Position numbers and translations under genes: made by a program. 64,000 nucleotides of DNA from Ponticoccus alexandrii. GTDB taxonomy: Bacteria; Pseudomonadota; Alphaproteobacteria; Rhodobacterales; Rhodobacteraceae. Positions 55,529 to 64,000 of this stretch are shown piece by piece. Every line of letters begins with the position of its first letter. The first letter of the stretch is position 1. Location of the stretch: NCBI RefSeq assembly GCF_016806125.1, contig NZ_CP047166.1:1-64000 (forward strand), written 5' to 3'. Under the pieces are notes generated by a model, which had not been told where the DNA came from, did not search any database, and worked only from the letters and a program-made list of their open reading frames with translations.

Positions 55529-56746
55529 ATGAAAAGCGATTCTCTCTTGGACAGCCGGTACAGCTGGCTCCGTCTTGGTCTGACCGTCCTGATCGCGGTC
55601 ATGGGCAACGTCGGGATGTGGGCCATCATCGTCATCATGCCGGAGGTGCAGGCAGAGTTCGGCTCTGGCCGGGCGGCGGCCTCTATGCCCTATGTCACCA
55701 CCATGCTGGGATTCGCTCTGGGCAATATGGTCATCGGCCGGGCGGTCGACCGCTACGGGGTGACCACCGCGCTCTGCGGGGCGGCGGTGCTCAGCGCGGC
55801 AGGCTACGGGCTGGCGGCGCTGTCGCCCACGATCGCGGTGCTGACGCTGGTGCAGCTGGTCGTGGGCTTCGGTACGGCGGCGAGTTTTGGGCCGCTGATC
55901 GCGGATGTCAGTCAGTGGTTCCAGCGGCGGCGCGGCATCGCCGTGGGTATCGCGGCCTCGGGCAACTACCTGTCGGGGGCGCTTTGGCCGGTGCTGCTGG
56001 GCTGGCTTGCGGCGGATGCGGACTGGCGCAGTATCTACCTGATCCTCGCGGTGCTGACGGTTGTGATCATGCTGCCGCTGGCGCAGCTGCTGCGGCAGCG
56101 GGTGCCCGAAGAGGCGCTGGCGCAGGCCGAGGCGGCTTCGCTCAGCCGTGCCCGCGCTACCGGCTTCAGCCCGCGCCAGTTGCAGTGGATGCTGGGGCTG
56201 GCGGGGGTGGCCTGCTGCGTGGCCATGTCGATGCCGCAGGTGCATATCGTGGCGCTCTGCGTCGACCTGGGCTTTGGCGCGGCGGTGGGCGCCGAGATGT
56301 TGTCGCTGATGCTGCTGGGCGGTGTCGTGTCGCGGCTGGTCTCGGGCGTGCTGGCGGACCGGCTTGGCGGCGTGCGCACGCTGCTGATCGGCTCTGCGCT
56401 GCAATGCCTTGCGCTGTTCCTCTACCTGCCCGCCGGGGGGCTGGTAAGCCTCTACGTGGTCAGCCTGATCTTCGGCCTGAGCCAGGGCGGTATCGTGCCC
56501 AGCTATGCCGTGATCGTGCGCGAGTACCTGCCTGCGCGGGAGGCCGGCGCGCGGGTTGGCTTCGTGATGATGATGACCATCGTGGGCATGGCCTTAGGCG
56601 GCTGGATGTCCGGCGCGATCTACGACTGGACGGGCAGCTACCAGTGGGCCTTCATCAACGGGATCGTGTGGAACGGGCTGAACATCGCGATCATGGTGGT
56701 GATCCTGACGCGCGGCAGCCGGGCGCGGGGCATGGTGGCGGCGTAA
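55529..56746 (+). CDS. MFS transporter
   Basis: 405 residues with about 12 membrane helices. The loop 2-3 motif GRAVDRYGV near residue 69 and a matching LADRLGGVR in the second half are standard for the major facilitator superfamily; QWFQRRRGIAVGIAASG resembles the oxalate/monocarboxylate-type subgroup. Substrate not predictable. Its stop is followed directly by a hairpin and an extragenic repeat. Confidence 0.85.
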   Translation: MKSDSLLDSRYSWLRLGLTVLIAVMGNVGMWAIIVIMPEVQAEFGSGRAAASMPYVTTMLGFALGNMVIGRAVDRYGVTTALCGAAVLSAAGYGLAALSPTIAVLTLVQLVVGFGTAASFGPLIADVSQWFQRRRGIAVGIAASGNYLSGALWPVLLGWLAADADWRSIYLILAVLTVVIMLPLAQLLRQRVPEEALAQAEAASLSRARATGFSPRQLQWMLGLAGVACCVAMSMPQVHIVALCVDLGFGAAVGAEMLSLMLLGGVVSRLVSGVLADRLGGVRTLLIGSALQCLALFLYLPAGGLVSLYVVSLIFGLSQGGIVPSYAVIVREYLPAREAGARVGFVMMMTIVGMALGGWMSGAIYDWTGSYQWAFINGIVWNGLNIAIMVVILTRGSRARGMVAA

Positions 56747-56748
56747 GA

Positions 56749-56808
56749 GAGGGGCTCTGCCCCTCGGCCTGCGGCCTCACCCCGGGATAGTTCGGGACAG
56801 AAGAAGAC
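56749..56808. repeat. Composite extragenic element: hairpin plus GGATA..GGACAGAAGAAG motif
   Basis: GAGGGGC-TCT-GCCCCTC (56749-56765) begins three bases after the MFS stop and is followed by CCCGGGATAGTT..GGGACAGAAGAAGAC (56781-56808). The same two parts, in the opposite orientation, occur at 31242-31293. It probably works as a terminator between the convergent MFS and trhO genes. Confidence 0.55.
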
Positions 56809-56833
56809 CCGGCGGGTCGCGGGTCGTCGAGGT

Positions 56834-57754
56834 CTAGTGGTCTTCGGGGACATCCGCATGCAGGTGGCGTTCGCCGCGCGCGCGGGCGAGGGCGATCTGC
56901 TTTTCGCGTTCGCGGAAGCGGGCCTTGTCCTCGGCGGAGGTTTCCCCGGCGCAGAGGTGGCAGGAGACCCCGTGTTCGTATTCCGGGCGGGCGCGGTCCC
57001 CGGGCAGGATTGGGCGGCGGCAGGCGTGACACAGGTCGTGGGGCCCCTCGACAAGCCCGTGACCGACCGAGACGCGCCCGTCGAAGACGAAGCAGTCGCC
57101 CTGCCATGTGCTGTCTGCTTCGGGGATTTCCTCGAGGTATTTCAGGATGCCGCCCTTGAGGTGGTAGACCTCTTCGACGCCCTGCGCCATCAGCCAGTTC
57201 GTCGATTTCTCGCAGCGGATGCCGCCGGTGCAGAACATGGCGATGCGCTTGTTGTGGAAGCGGTCCTTGTTGGCCTCCCACCACGCGGGGAAGTCGCGGA
57301 AGCTGTCGGTCTTCGGATCGACGGCGCCTTCGAAGGTGCCGATGGCGACCTCGTAGTCGTTGCGGGTGTCGATCACGGCGACGTCGGGGCTGCGGATAAG
57401 GGCGTTCCACTCGGCGGGCTCGACGTAATGGCCGGTGCGCGCGCGGGGATCGACGTCGGGCTGGCCCATGGTCACGATCTCGCGCTTCAGCCGCACCTTG
57501 AGGCGGGCGAAGGGGCGTTCCATGGCGGTCGAGAGCTTCCATTCGAGGTCGGCGCAGCCGGGCAGGGACCGGATATGCGCCAGAAGCCGGTCGATGCCGT
57601 CGCGCGGACCGGCGACGGTGCCGTTGATGCCTTCGCTCGCCAGAAGCAGCGTGCCGGTGATGCGTTCCGCGGTGCAGAGGTCGATCAGCGGCTGGCGCAG
57701 GGCCGCCGGATCCTCGAAGCGGGTGAAGTGGTAGAGGGCGCAGACGGTGACCAT
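56834..57754 (-). CDS. trhO: tRNA uridine(34) hydroxylase TrhO (rhodanese-domain protein)
   Basis: 306 residues: an N-terminal acylphosphatase-like domain (VCALYHFTRFEDP, LLASEGINGTVAG near 38-50), a rhodanese domain with DTRNDYEVAIG near 150 and active-site loop CTGGIRCEKST near 199, and a C-terminal Cys-rich segment (CHACRRPI...CHLC) likely binding zinc. TrhO forms 5-hydroxyuridine at wobble position 34 using O2. Fifteen bases downstream of an Hsp70-like gene. Confidence 0.93.
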   Translation of the reverse strand: MVTVCALYHFTRFEDPAALRQPLIDLCTAERITGTLLLASEGINGTVAGPRDGIDRLLAHIRSLPGCADLEWKLSTAMERPFARLKVRLKREIVTMGQPDVDPRARTGHYVEPAEWNALIRSPDVAVIDTRNDYEVAIGTFEGAVDPKTDSFRDFPAWWEANKDRFHNKRIAMFCTGGIRCEKSTNWLMAQGVEEVYHLKGGILKYLEEIPEADSTWQGDCFVFDGRVSVGHGLVEGPHDLCHACRRPILPGDRARPEYEHGVSCHLCAGETSAEDKARFREREKQIALARARGERHLHADVPEDH

Positions 57755-57769
57755 GGGTTTTCGATAGGC

Positions 57770-59011
57770 CTAGGCGCGCGCGGTCTCAACAGGTCTTTCT
57801 GCCGCAATTGCGAGGCCGTTCACGACGGCGGTGAAGACCTCGGTGTCCACGGGCTGCGCCTCTGGCAGGGCGCGGGCCATGGCGGCGCGGACCGGCGCCA
57901 GCAGGCTGGAGCCGCCGACGAAGACGCATTGGGTGACGGTGCCCGGGGCCACGCCCGCCTCGGCGATGCAGTCGAGCGCGGTTGCCGCGATCTGGTCGGC
58001 GAAGCCCTGCGTGGCCTCGGCCAGCGCGTCCTGCGTCAGCGGGACGCTGAGGCCGCGTTCGACCTCTGTCAGTCGGATCAGGCCCTGTGGCGCGCCGTTG
58101 GCCTCGATCTTGCCGGCCTCGACCGCGTAGGCGATGTCGTGGCCAAGGTGGCTTTCCAGCACTTCGGCCAGCCGTTCGAAGGGTTCGGGATCGGGCGCCA
58201 GACGGACCCAGCGTTGCACCTCGCGCAGGAGCGCGGCGTCATAGACGAAGGGGATCTTCTCCCACGAGGCGAGGTCCTGGAACAGGGCGCGCGGCGCGGT
58301 GTGGGTGCGGCTGCCCAGTTCTGCGCCGATCTCGGATTCGTAGCCCAGAAGCGGCATGGCATGGGCCAGCGACAGCGCCTTGTCGAAGTCGGTGCCGCCA
58401 AGCCGCAGGCCGGTGCTGGCCAGCACTTCGGTCCGGTCGCCCGCGCGGTCGCAAAGCGTGAAGTCCGAGGTGCCGCCGCCGATGTCGACGATCAGCATGC
58501 GGCCGGCGCCGTCCACGGCCAGCGCGGCGGCCTCGGGTTCGGGCAGGAAGTCTACGGCCTCGAACCCGGCCATCAGGTAGGCCTCGCGCAGGTCCTCCAG
58601 CGCCTGAGCGTGCCGCTCTGCCGAGGCGGAGTGGAAGCGCACCGGGCGGCCCGACAGCGCCGTGTCGAAATGCATGCCGGTGTGCGCCTCGGCCCTGTGC
58701 CGGATCTCTGACAGGAAGCGCGCGATCACCTCGATCAGCGTCACGCGCTCGTTCAGCAGACGGCGCGGCTCGCGGGCCAGCGGTGTGCCGAGGATCGACT
58801 TGAGCGCGCGCATGAAGCGGCCCTCTTGCCCGTCGCGCATGGCCCGGGCGGCGGCGCTGCCGTAGACGTAGCGGCGGTCGGCGAAGTCGATGAAGACGGC
58901 GGTGGGCAGCGTCTGGGCGCCCGACTCCAGCGGGATTGCGTAGGGGCGTCCGCCCGCCATGACGCCAGCGGCGGTGTTCGAGGTGCCGAAGTCCAGTCCG
59001 ATGCGTGCCAT
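57770..59011 (-). CDS. Hsp70-family protein (YegD-like)
   Basis: 413 residues, an Hsp70/actin-type ATPase domain without a full substrate-binding domain. Phosphate 1 motif RIGLDFGTSNTAAGV at residues 3-17, phosphate 2 LIVDIGGGTSDFTL near 190, and the adenosine loop CVFVGGSSLLAPVR near 355. YegD-like proteins are putative chaperones of unknown clients. ATG 59011 follows GGGAGG by seven bases; the much longer upstream frame is antisense to pncA. Precedes trhO. Confidence 0.88.
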   Translation of the reverse strand: MARIGLDFGTSNTAAGVMAGGRPYAIPLESGAQTLPTAVFIDFADRRYVYGSAAARAMRDGQEGRFMRALKSILGTPLAREPRRLLNERVTLIEVIARFLSEIRHRAEAHTGMHFDTALSGRPVRFHSASAERHAQALEDLREAYLMAGFEAVDFLPEPEAAALAVDGAGRMLIVDIGGGTSDFTLCDRAGDRTEVLASTGLRLGGTDFDKALSLAHAMPLLGYESEIGAELGSRTHTAPRALFQDLASWEKIPFVYDAALLREVQRWVRLAPDPEPFERLAEVLESHLGHDIAYAVEAGKIEANGAPQGLIRLTEVERGLSVPLTQDALAEATQGFADQIAATALDCIAEAGVAPGTVTQCVFVGGSSLLAPVRAAMARALPEAQPVDTEVFTAVVNGLAIAAERPVETARA

Positions 59012-59116
59012 CACAATGCCTCCCGAGAGAAAGGGGCGGGGCATAGACCGGCGCGGCGGCCATGGCAATTCCCTTTCGGCGCCCCTAGGGTGAGCGCAAA
59101 GAAACGGAGGACCGCC

Positions 59117-59710
59117 ATGCAGGCGCTGATCGTCATCGACGTGCAGAACGACTTTTGCCCCGGCGGCGCGCTGGCGGTCGAGGGCGGCGACGAGATCGTC
59201 CAGCCGATCAACGCCCTGATGGCCGAATTCGACGCCGTCGTCCTGACGCAGGACTGGCACCCGGCGGGGCATTCCTCTTTCGCCTCGCACCACGAGGGCA
59301 AGGCGCCTTTCGAGACGGTCGAGATGCCCTATGGCACGCAGGTGCTGTGGCCCGATCACTGCGTGCAGGGCAGCCCCGGCGCCGGGTTCCACATGGCGCT
59401 GGAAGTGGACCGGGCCGACATGATCGTCCGCAAGGGCTTTCGCCCCGGTATCGACAGCTACTCCGCCTTCTTCGAGAACGACCACCAGACCCCCACCGGG
59501 CTGGAGGGCTACCTGCGCACGCGCGGGATCGAGAGCCTTGTCATGGTCGGCTTGGCGACGGATTTCTGCGTGGGCTTCAGCGCCATCGACGCGGCGCGGC
59601 TGGGGTTCGGCGTCACGGTGCGGCGCGACCTGACCCGGGCCATCGACCTCGACGGGTCGCTCGCCGCCTCGCTGGCCGCGATGCAAGAGGCCGGCGTCAC
59701 GCTCGCCTAG
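59117..59710 (+). CDS. pncA: Nicotinamidase
   Basis: 197 residues of the isochorismatase-like family; hydrolyses nicotinamide to nicotinate for NAD salvage. Catalytic Asp in VIDVQNDFCPGGAL near residue 9, metal ligands in LTQDWHPAGHSSFA near 50-57, Lys in VRKGFRPGIDSYSAF near 105, and the nucleophile Cys in VGLATDFCVGFSAID near 150. ATG 59117 follows CGGAGG. It precedes pncB by 166 bases on the same strand. Confidence 0.94.
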   Translation: MQALIVIDVQNDFCPGGALAVEGGDEIVQPINALMAEFDAVVLTQDWHPAGHSSFASHHEGKAPFETVEMPYGTQVLWPDHCVQGSPGAGFHMALEVDRADMIVRKGFRPGIDSYSAFFENDHQTPTGLEGYLRTRGIESLVMVGLATDFCVGFSAIDAARLGFGVTVRRDLTRAIDLDGSLAASLAAMQEAGVTLA

Positions 59711-59876
59711 CGGCCTTCGTGGTTCGATCCGTTGGCGCCGCCGGGCCCTGTGGGCGGCCAGCCCTGCGCCGCGATGATCCGCTGGCCGCTCTTGCGCGCA
59801 GTGCACGGGGAGAAAACGCTTTTCCCTTCCGGAACGGATGGCGTATCAACCCAAGGCAGGATGAGGGGGACGCGCC

Positions 59877-61166
59877 ATGGACATCGCCACGCGAGTCTGG
59901 AACCACAAGTGGAAGATCGACCCGATCGTCCGGTCGCTGATCGACACGGATTTCTACAAGCTTCTGATGTGCCAGTCGGTCTTCCGCAACCGTCGCGACA
60001 CGCAGGTGACCTTTTCGCTGATCAACCGGACGCAGTCCGTGCCGCTGGCCAAGCTGATCGACGAGGGCGAGCTGCGCGAGCAACTGGACCACATCCGCTC
60101 CCTGTCTTTGTCGCGCGGTGAAAGCACCTGGCTGCGCGGGAACACTTTCTACGGCAAGCGCCAGATGTTCCGCCCCGACTTCATGGAGTGGTTCGAGGGT
60201 CTGCGCCTGCCCGCCTACCATCTGGAACGTGTGGGCGATCAGTACGAACTGACCTTCGAAGGCAACTGGCCCGAGGTCATGATGTGGGAGATCCCGGCCC
60301 TTGCCGTGCTGATGGAACTGCGTGGCCGCGCCGTCCTGCACGACATGGCGCGCTTCGAGCTTCAGGTGCTTTATGCCCGCGCCATGACCAAGCTTTGGGA
60401 AAAGGTCGAGCGTCTGCGCACCGTACGGGAGCTGCGCATCGCCGATTTCGGCACGCGGCGGCGGCACTCGTTTCTCTGGCAGGACTGGTGCGTGCAGGCC
60501 ATGCTGGAGGGGCTTGGCCCCAGCTTCGTCGGCACCTCCAACTGCCTGATCGCCAAGAACCGCGACCTCGAGGCGATTGGCACCAATGCGCACGAGTTGC
60601 CGATGGTCTACGCCGCGCTGGCCGATGGCGACGAGGCGCTGGCCCGCGCGCCCTACGACGTGCTCGCCGACTGGCACGAAGAGCACGACGGCAACCTGCG
60701 GATGATCCTGCCCGACACCTACGGCACCGAGGGCTTCCTGAAGCGCGCGCCCGACTGGCTGGCGGGCTGGACCGGTATCCGCATCGATTCGGGCGATCCG
60801 GCGACCGGGGCCGAGGTTGCGATCCGCTGGTGGCAGGAGCGCGGCGAGGACCCGCGCAAGAAGCTGATCATCTTCTCGGACGGGCTGGACGAGGAAAAGA
60901 TCCTCGAGCTTTACGCCCAGTTCGCCGGACGGGTCCGGGTGTCCTTCGGCTGGGGCACGCTGTTGACCAACGACTTCCGCGGGTTGACGCCCGGCGACCG
61001 GTTGGCGCCCTTCAGCCTTGTCTGCAAGGCAATCAGCGCCGATGGCCGCCCGACGGTCAAGCTGTCGGACAACCCGAACAAGGCGATGGGTCCGGCGGAA
61101 GAGATCGAGCGTTACAAGCGCGTCTTCGGCGTTGGCCAGCAGGACGCGATGGACGTGGTGGTCTAG
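59877..61166 (+). CDS. pncB: Nicotinate phosphoribosyltransferase
   Basis: 429 residues; converts nicotinate and PRPP to nicotinate mononucleotide, the step after nicotinamidase. Typical segments are LIDTDFYKLLMCQSVF near residue 20, RELRIADFGTRRRHS near 190 containing the autophosphorylation-region histidine, TGIRIDSGDPATGAEV near 300 and SFGWGTLLTNDF near 360. Convergent with the SoxYZ-like gene; only 23 bases separate the stops. Confidence 0.95.
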   Translation: MDIATRVWNHKWKIDPIVRSLIDTDFYKLLMCQSVFRNRRDTQVTFSLINRTQSVPLAKLIDEGELREQLDHIRSLSLSRGESTWLRGNTFYGKRQMFRPDFMEWFEGLRLPAYHLERVGDQYELTFEGNWPEVMMWEIPALAVLMELRGRAVLHDMARFELQVLYARAMTKLWEKVERLRTVRELRIADFGTRRRHSFLWQDWCVQAMLEGLGPSFVGTSNCLIAKNRDLEAIGTNAHELPMVYAALADGDEALARAPYDVLADWHEEHDGNLRMILPDTYGTEGFLKRAPDWLAGWTGIRIDSGDPATGAEVAIRWWQERGEDPRKKLIIFSDGLDEEKILELYAQFAGRVRVSFGWGTLLTNDFRGLTPGDRLAPFSLVCKAISADGRPTVKLSDNPNKAMGPAEEIERYKRVFGVGQQDAMDVVV

Positions 61167-61189
61167 GCCACGACCCCGCCAGCTATGGC

Positions 61190-61996
61190 TCAGAAGGCGG
61201 CAAGGTCCTTGGACGCGTGTGTCACCGTGCCCTTGGTGTCGGTCATGGTCACGTCCACCGACCGGGTCTTGCCCGGCACCGACAGGCCCACGCGCGGGTT
61301 CTCGGACAGCGAGATAGAGCCGGTCATGTCCACGTAGCCCGCGCCGTCGAGGTCGATCTGCACGTCCTCGACATAGCGCATGGGGATATACAGCAGCGTG
61401 ATCTGGTCCATCTGCATGCCCGAATGCGAGGGGTGCGAGATGTCCACGTCCAGCCGCCGCAGCCGCGATGTCAGCCCGGCAAGGCCGGTGCCGCCGGGCA
61501 GCAGACGGTCGACCTCCAGCCCCATGTTGCCCAGCGTGGCCAGCGCCAGTTCGGGGTCGGTGCCCGGCGGCGCGGCGCAGGCGCCCTGACCCGAGGTCTT
61601 GACGAAGCCTTCGGTCACCCAAAGCTGGCCATCGGTGGTTTCGGCGACGACGTGCAGCCCGGTCGGCCCGTTCACCCGCATCGTCACGTCGAAGAAAAAG
61701 CTCTCCTGCGGCTGGTCGAGGTCGAAGACCGCAGAGACCGGCATCGGGTTCTCGTCCAGCACCAGCGTGACCTTCCCCAAAAGCAGCCCCGGAGGCGACT
61801 GCACCATGGCGGCGATCTGCGTGCGCGAATCGTTGTCGGTCCGGTAGGGGGCATCCAGCGCGATCATATCCGACCCGTCGTTCAGCGCCCGTTCGCCGTA
61901 TAGTTGCGCGCGTACCGCATCCCAGCTTTCGCCCGCAAGCGCCGGAAGAGTCAGGCAAACCATCAAAAGCACGACGATCAGGGGCAGTCTGCTCAT
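61190..61996 (-). CDS. Quinoprotein dehydrogenase-associated SoxYZ-like carrier
   Basis: 268 residues with a signal peptide (LPLIVVLLMVCLTLPALA). The N-terminal half (about 22-130) resembles SoxY, with a single conserved cysteine near 140 in SGQGACAAPPG, and the C-terminal half resembles SoxZ (DISHPSHSGMQMDQ, YVEDVQIDLDGAGY). Fused SoxYZ-like proteins occur beside PQQ-dependent alcohol dehydrogenases; their cargo is unknown. Last gene of a three-gene minus-strand unit, overlapping the propeller gene by four bases. Confidence 0.82.
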   Translation of the reverse strand: MSRLPLIVVLLMVCLTLPALAGESWDAVRAQLYGERALNDGSDMIALDAPYRTDNDSRTQIAAMVQSPPGLLLGKVTLVLDENPMPVSAVFDLDQPQESFFFDVTMRVNGPTGLHVVAETTDGQLWVTEGFVKTSGQGACAAPPGTDPELALATLGNMGLEVDRLLPGGTGLAGLTSRLRRLDVDISHPSHSGMQMDQITLLYIPMRYVEDVQIDLDGAGYVDMTGSISLSENPRVGLSVPGKTRSVDVTMTDTKGTVTHASKDLAAF

Positions 61997-63012
61997 CCCT
62001 CTCCTCCTCCAGAAAGAAAGTTGCCAAAGGCGCGGGGGCCGTCGCAGGTTTCCACCGAGTCTAGCACTTCTGCCGTACTTGCGTCGATGATCGAGAGCGT
62101 GTTGTCGAACCAATTCGCCACGACGATGCGGGTTTCGTCCGCCGTGGTGTCGATGCCCTCGGGATATTCGCCGACCTCGACGCGGGCCATTTCCGTCAGG
62201 GTTTCAAGGTCGATGACGCTGACCGTGTTCTCGTACTGGTTGCTGACGAAGGCGCGGTCGCGGGTGAAGGTGACGCCGTAGGGGCGTTCGCCGACCGGGA
62301 TGGTCGCGGTGACGGTGCCCACCACCGGATCGACGACAGAGACGTCGTTGCTGCCGACATTGCCGACGAAAAGCCCGTCGCCGGGGCCGAAGCGCAGGCC
62401 AAAGGGTCGGGTGCCGACGGTCACGGCGTGCTTAAGCTCCAGCGTTTCTGCGTCGAAAAGCGAGACGCGGTCGGCGTCGCGGTCCGCCGTGGCCAGCCAG
62501 CGCCCGTCCCGCGACAGGGCGACGCCCGCCGGGGCCGCGCCTGTCTCGAGCACGCGCTGCTCTTCCAGCGTTGCGGCGTCCAGCACCCATAGCCGGGCGT
62601 TGTACCAGTCAGTGACGAAGAGCCGACCGCGCGCCGCGTCCAGCGCCGTGCCGATGGGGCCGCCGTCCAGCGTGACCTCTGCGGCGACGGTGCCGTCCGG
62701 GTCGTGGCGCCGGACCACCTTGGCGTCCGGCGCGACGGTATAGACCGCGCCCTTGCCCACCGCGATCCCGGCGGGTTTGCCGGGCACCGACCAGGTCTGC
62801 TCCGCCGCCCCGCCGTCGAGGTCGATCACCGCCAGCGCGTCGCCGTTCTGGCAGGTGACATAGGCCCGCTCTGCTGACGCCACGCCCGCACCCAGCAAGA
62901 GGCCAAGCGCGAGGCCCCACCCGGCCACGCAGCGCGCGCCCGGGTGTCCGGCCTGTCTCGCGGTGCGGGTCAGCCTAGCTGCCCGCCGCACCGAACCGCT
63001 CAACCAGCGCAT
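61993..63012 (-). CDS. YVTN beta-propeller protein, PQQ-catabolism-associated
   Basis: 339 residues with a long basic N-terminus and a signal helix (GLALGLLLGAGVASA), then about seven YVTN-type repeats of about 42 residues, each with a pattern like AYVTCQNGDALAVIDLDGG, VFVGNVGSNDVSVVDPV or AFVSNQYENTVSVIDLET. Such periplasmic propellers occur in operons for PQQ-dependent alcohol oxidation. The start is uncertain: ATG 63012 overlaps the preceding gene by 38 bases, and GTG 62928 would give a compact signal peptide. Confidence 0.8.
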   Translation of the reverse strand: MRWLSGSVRRAARLTRTARQAGHPGARCVAGWGLALGLLLGAGVASAERAYVTCQNGDALAVIDLDGGAAEQTWSVPGKPAGIAVGKGAVYTVAPDAKVVRRHDPDGTVAAEVTLDGGPIGTALDAARGRLFVTDWYNARLWVLDAATLEEQRVLETGAAPAGVALSRDGRWLATADRDADRVSLFDAETLELKHAVTVGTRPFGLRFGPGDGLFVGNVGSNDVSVVDPVVGTVTATIPVGERPYGVTFTRDRAFVSNQYENTVSVIDLETLTEMARVEVGEYPEGIDTTADETRIVVANWFDNTLSIIDASTAEVLDSVETCDGPRAFGNFLSGGGEG

Positions 63013-63526
63013 CCAGACCCGCCTGATAGACGCCGGTGACGGCGGCGATGGCGGCCTCGTCGTTCAGCTCTGCCGGCGGGTCGTTGTTCGGGTAGCCACG
63101 GTAGAAGGCGCCGCGCCACTCCACCAGAGAGCCGCCGCCGTCCAGCGGCTTCACCGTCAGGTGGCTGGAGTAGTTCGTCACGGGCAGGACCTCTACCGCG
63201 ACATCGGTGATGCGGTAGGAATAGGTCATCTTCGCTGCATCGTACTTGTACAGCACTTCCGAGATGATCGGCCCGTCCGCGCCCTGATCCGACAGGTGCA
63301 GCACCCGCGTGGCGTCGATCTCGTTGCCGCCCTCGCCGGTCTGCGAGACCACCGCCGGGTGCCATGTCAGGTCCTGAAAGTCGCCGATCGCCTCCCAGAC
63401 CTCTTCCGGAGAGGCCGCGACCTCTGCGGTGACGGTCACCTTCTGGCGGGTCGGCCCGTGGGCCATGGCAAGCGACGGCAGCGCCAGCGCCGTGGTCGCG
63501 GCCATCATGAACAGTCGTCTTTGCAT
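62975..63526 (-). CDS. SRPBCC-family periplasmic protein (MxaD/XoxJ-like context)
   Basis: 183 residues: signal peptide (RRLFMMAATTALALPSLAMA) followed by a START/polyketide-cyclase-like fold, with VTVTAEVAASPEEVWEAIGD near 32 and SLVEWRGAFYRGYPNND near 135. Similar secreted SRPBCC proteins accompany methanol and other quinoprotein dehydrogenases, where MxaD-like proteins assist electron transfer or assembly. ATG 63526 follows GGGAGG. First visible gene of the unit; the dehydrogenase gene itself is not in the window. Confidence 0.8.
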   Translation of the reverse strand: MQRRLFMMAATTALALPSLAMAHGPTRQKVTVTAEVAASPEEVWEAIGDFQDLTWHPAVVSQTGEGGNEIDATRVLHLSDQGADGPIISEVLYKYDAAKMTYSYRITDVAVEVLPVTNYSSHLTVKPLDGGGSLVEWRGAFYRGYPNNDPPAELNDEAAIAAVTGVYQAGLDALVERFGAAGS

Positions 63527-63866
63527 CGTTCCTCCCTCTCGGGTCTGCCGCGCGGCGTTCAGCCTGCACAGCCCGAGGTCCTGCGCACCGCGTCCTGCGG
63601 CGCTCTCCTGTCCCGTCAGCATTCTCACCGGCCCCCGAGGGGTCAAGCGCAAGCGCCCGTTTTGCGATGTCGACCAAAGTATGCACTGGCCTAAAACGGC
63701 GCATTTTCCGGGCCTTGGCACGGGCGGTCAGGCGGGCGATCGGAAGGCCCAATTTGCGTGCTTTGTGCATGTAAATCAGCGGTTTGCCGCAATGTTGACT
63801 GGTTGGCCCGCCGATGGTGCGCGACACGCCCGGCGACAGGGCGCGCGCAGGCGCCCGGACCCGCTC
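63527..63866. other. Intergenic region upstream of the SRPBCC gene
   Basis: 340 bases. On the minus strand a TTGACC with a weak GAATGC about 16 bases later near 63620-63645 could be a promoter, but the match is poor. I see no RNA gene or riboswitch I can defend. Confidence 0.35.
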
Positions 63867-64000
63867 TTAGAAATTAAGAGTCGCGTGCCGCATGGCCCTC
63901 TCTACCCTCGATTGCAGCAATCCGAGCGTGAACCGGATGGCCTTGCGGGCCGGGGTTTCGCCTCGTTGCCAAAAGGGGAGCCCGGAGACCGCCCGGGCCA
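63867..64000 (-). CDS. Possible 3' end of a gene running in from the right edge
   Basis: A minus-strand frame is open from the window edge to a TAA at 63867-63869, giving about 44 codons ending FTLGLLQSRVERAMRHATLN. The composition is protein-like but I recognise no family, and other frames are also open for part of the stretch. Confidence 0.25.
   Translation of the reverse strand, partial: ARAVSGLPFWQRGETPARKAIRFTLGLLQSRVERAMRHATLNF

Noticed and set aside
63840-64000. Cobalamin- or SAM-type riboswitch near the right edge
   Set aside because: A few GC-rich dyads and an AAAAGGGG string are present, but the conserved core of either class is not.

Overview
The window reads as the start of an alphaproteobacterial chromosome linearised at dnaA, most likely a Rhodobacteraceae (Roseobacter/Paracoccus-type) bacterium. 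The reasons are the high G+C content, the dnaA-dnaN-recF-gyrB block, a beta-hydroxyaspartate-cycle cluster (bhcRABCD), a Rhodobacteraceae-type flagellar block (motE-fliL / fliF-fliH-fliN-fliP) with a CtrA-like site, and remnants of a quinohemoprotein amine dehydrogenase (qhp) operon. I see no rRNA, tRNA, CRISPR array, insertion sequence or prophage. The origin itself is not visible because base 1 is the A of the dnaA start codon.

Layout. (1) 1-6331: replication genes. (2) 6553-16330: the most unusual region. A tight minus-strand operon encodes a PhoU-like/APH-like kinase fusion, an ATP-grasp ligase, an HprK-related kinase, a histidine phosphatase, a PPP-like metallophosphoesterase and an amphi-Trp protein. 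It diverges from a CofD-like gene, which is followed by a small ribbon-helix-helix protein, a (degenerate CYTH)-CHAD protein and a ParA-family ATPase. Three members match the uncharacterised 'GAK' (GRASP and kinase) gene set. The combination with PhoU-like, CHAD and ParA proteins suggests a module for phosphate or polyphosphate-granule phosphorylation and positioning. (3) 16560-22065: an AraC regulator followed by a clearly decayed qhp operon with frameshifts, internal deletions and lost subunit genes. (4) 22083-23087: a divergent GAPDH/Epd-like dehydrogenase.

(5) 23206-42433: a carbon/nitrogen catabolic region. bhcABCD with an embedded NCS1 transporter and the IclR regulator bhcR carry glyoxylate into C4 metabolism. 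It is followed by ureidoglycine aminohydrolase, malate synthase G, guanine deaminase, an NCS2 permease, xanthine dehydrogenase (xdhABC) and a LysR regulator. Together they connect guanine/xanthine degradation, which releases glyoxylate downstream of ureidoglycolate, to two glyoxylate sinks (BHA cycle and malate synthase). (6) 42443-49309: inositol-monophosphatase-like enzyme, YbbAP-type ABC exporter with TesA-like esterase, a two-helix membrane protein, a geranylgeranyl-reductase-like flavoprotein and an L,D-transpeptidase. (7) 49578-54471: flagellar genes. (8) 54511-61166: aldose epimerase, MFS transporter, TrhO tRNA hydroxylase with an Hsp70-like protein, and NAD salvage (pncA, pncB). (9) 61190-64000: accessory genes of a PQQ-dependent alcohol-oxidation locus (SoxYZ-like carrier, YVTN propeller, SRPBCC protein), probably continuing beyond the window.

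All functional statements rest on motif and family recognition by eye; no database search was run.
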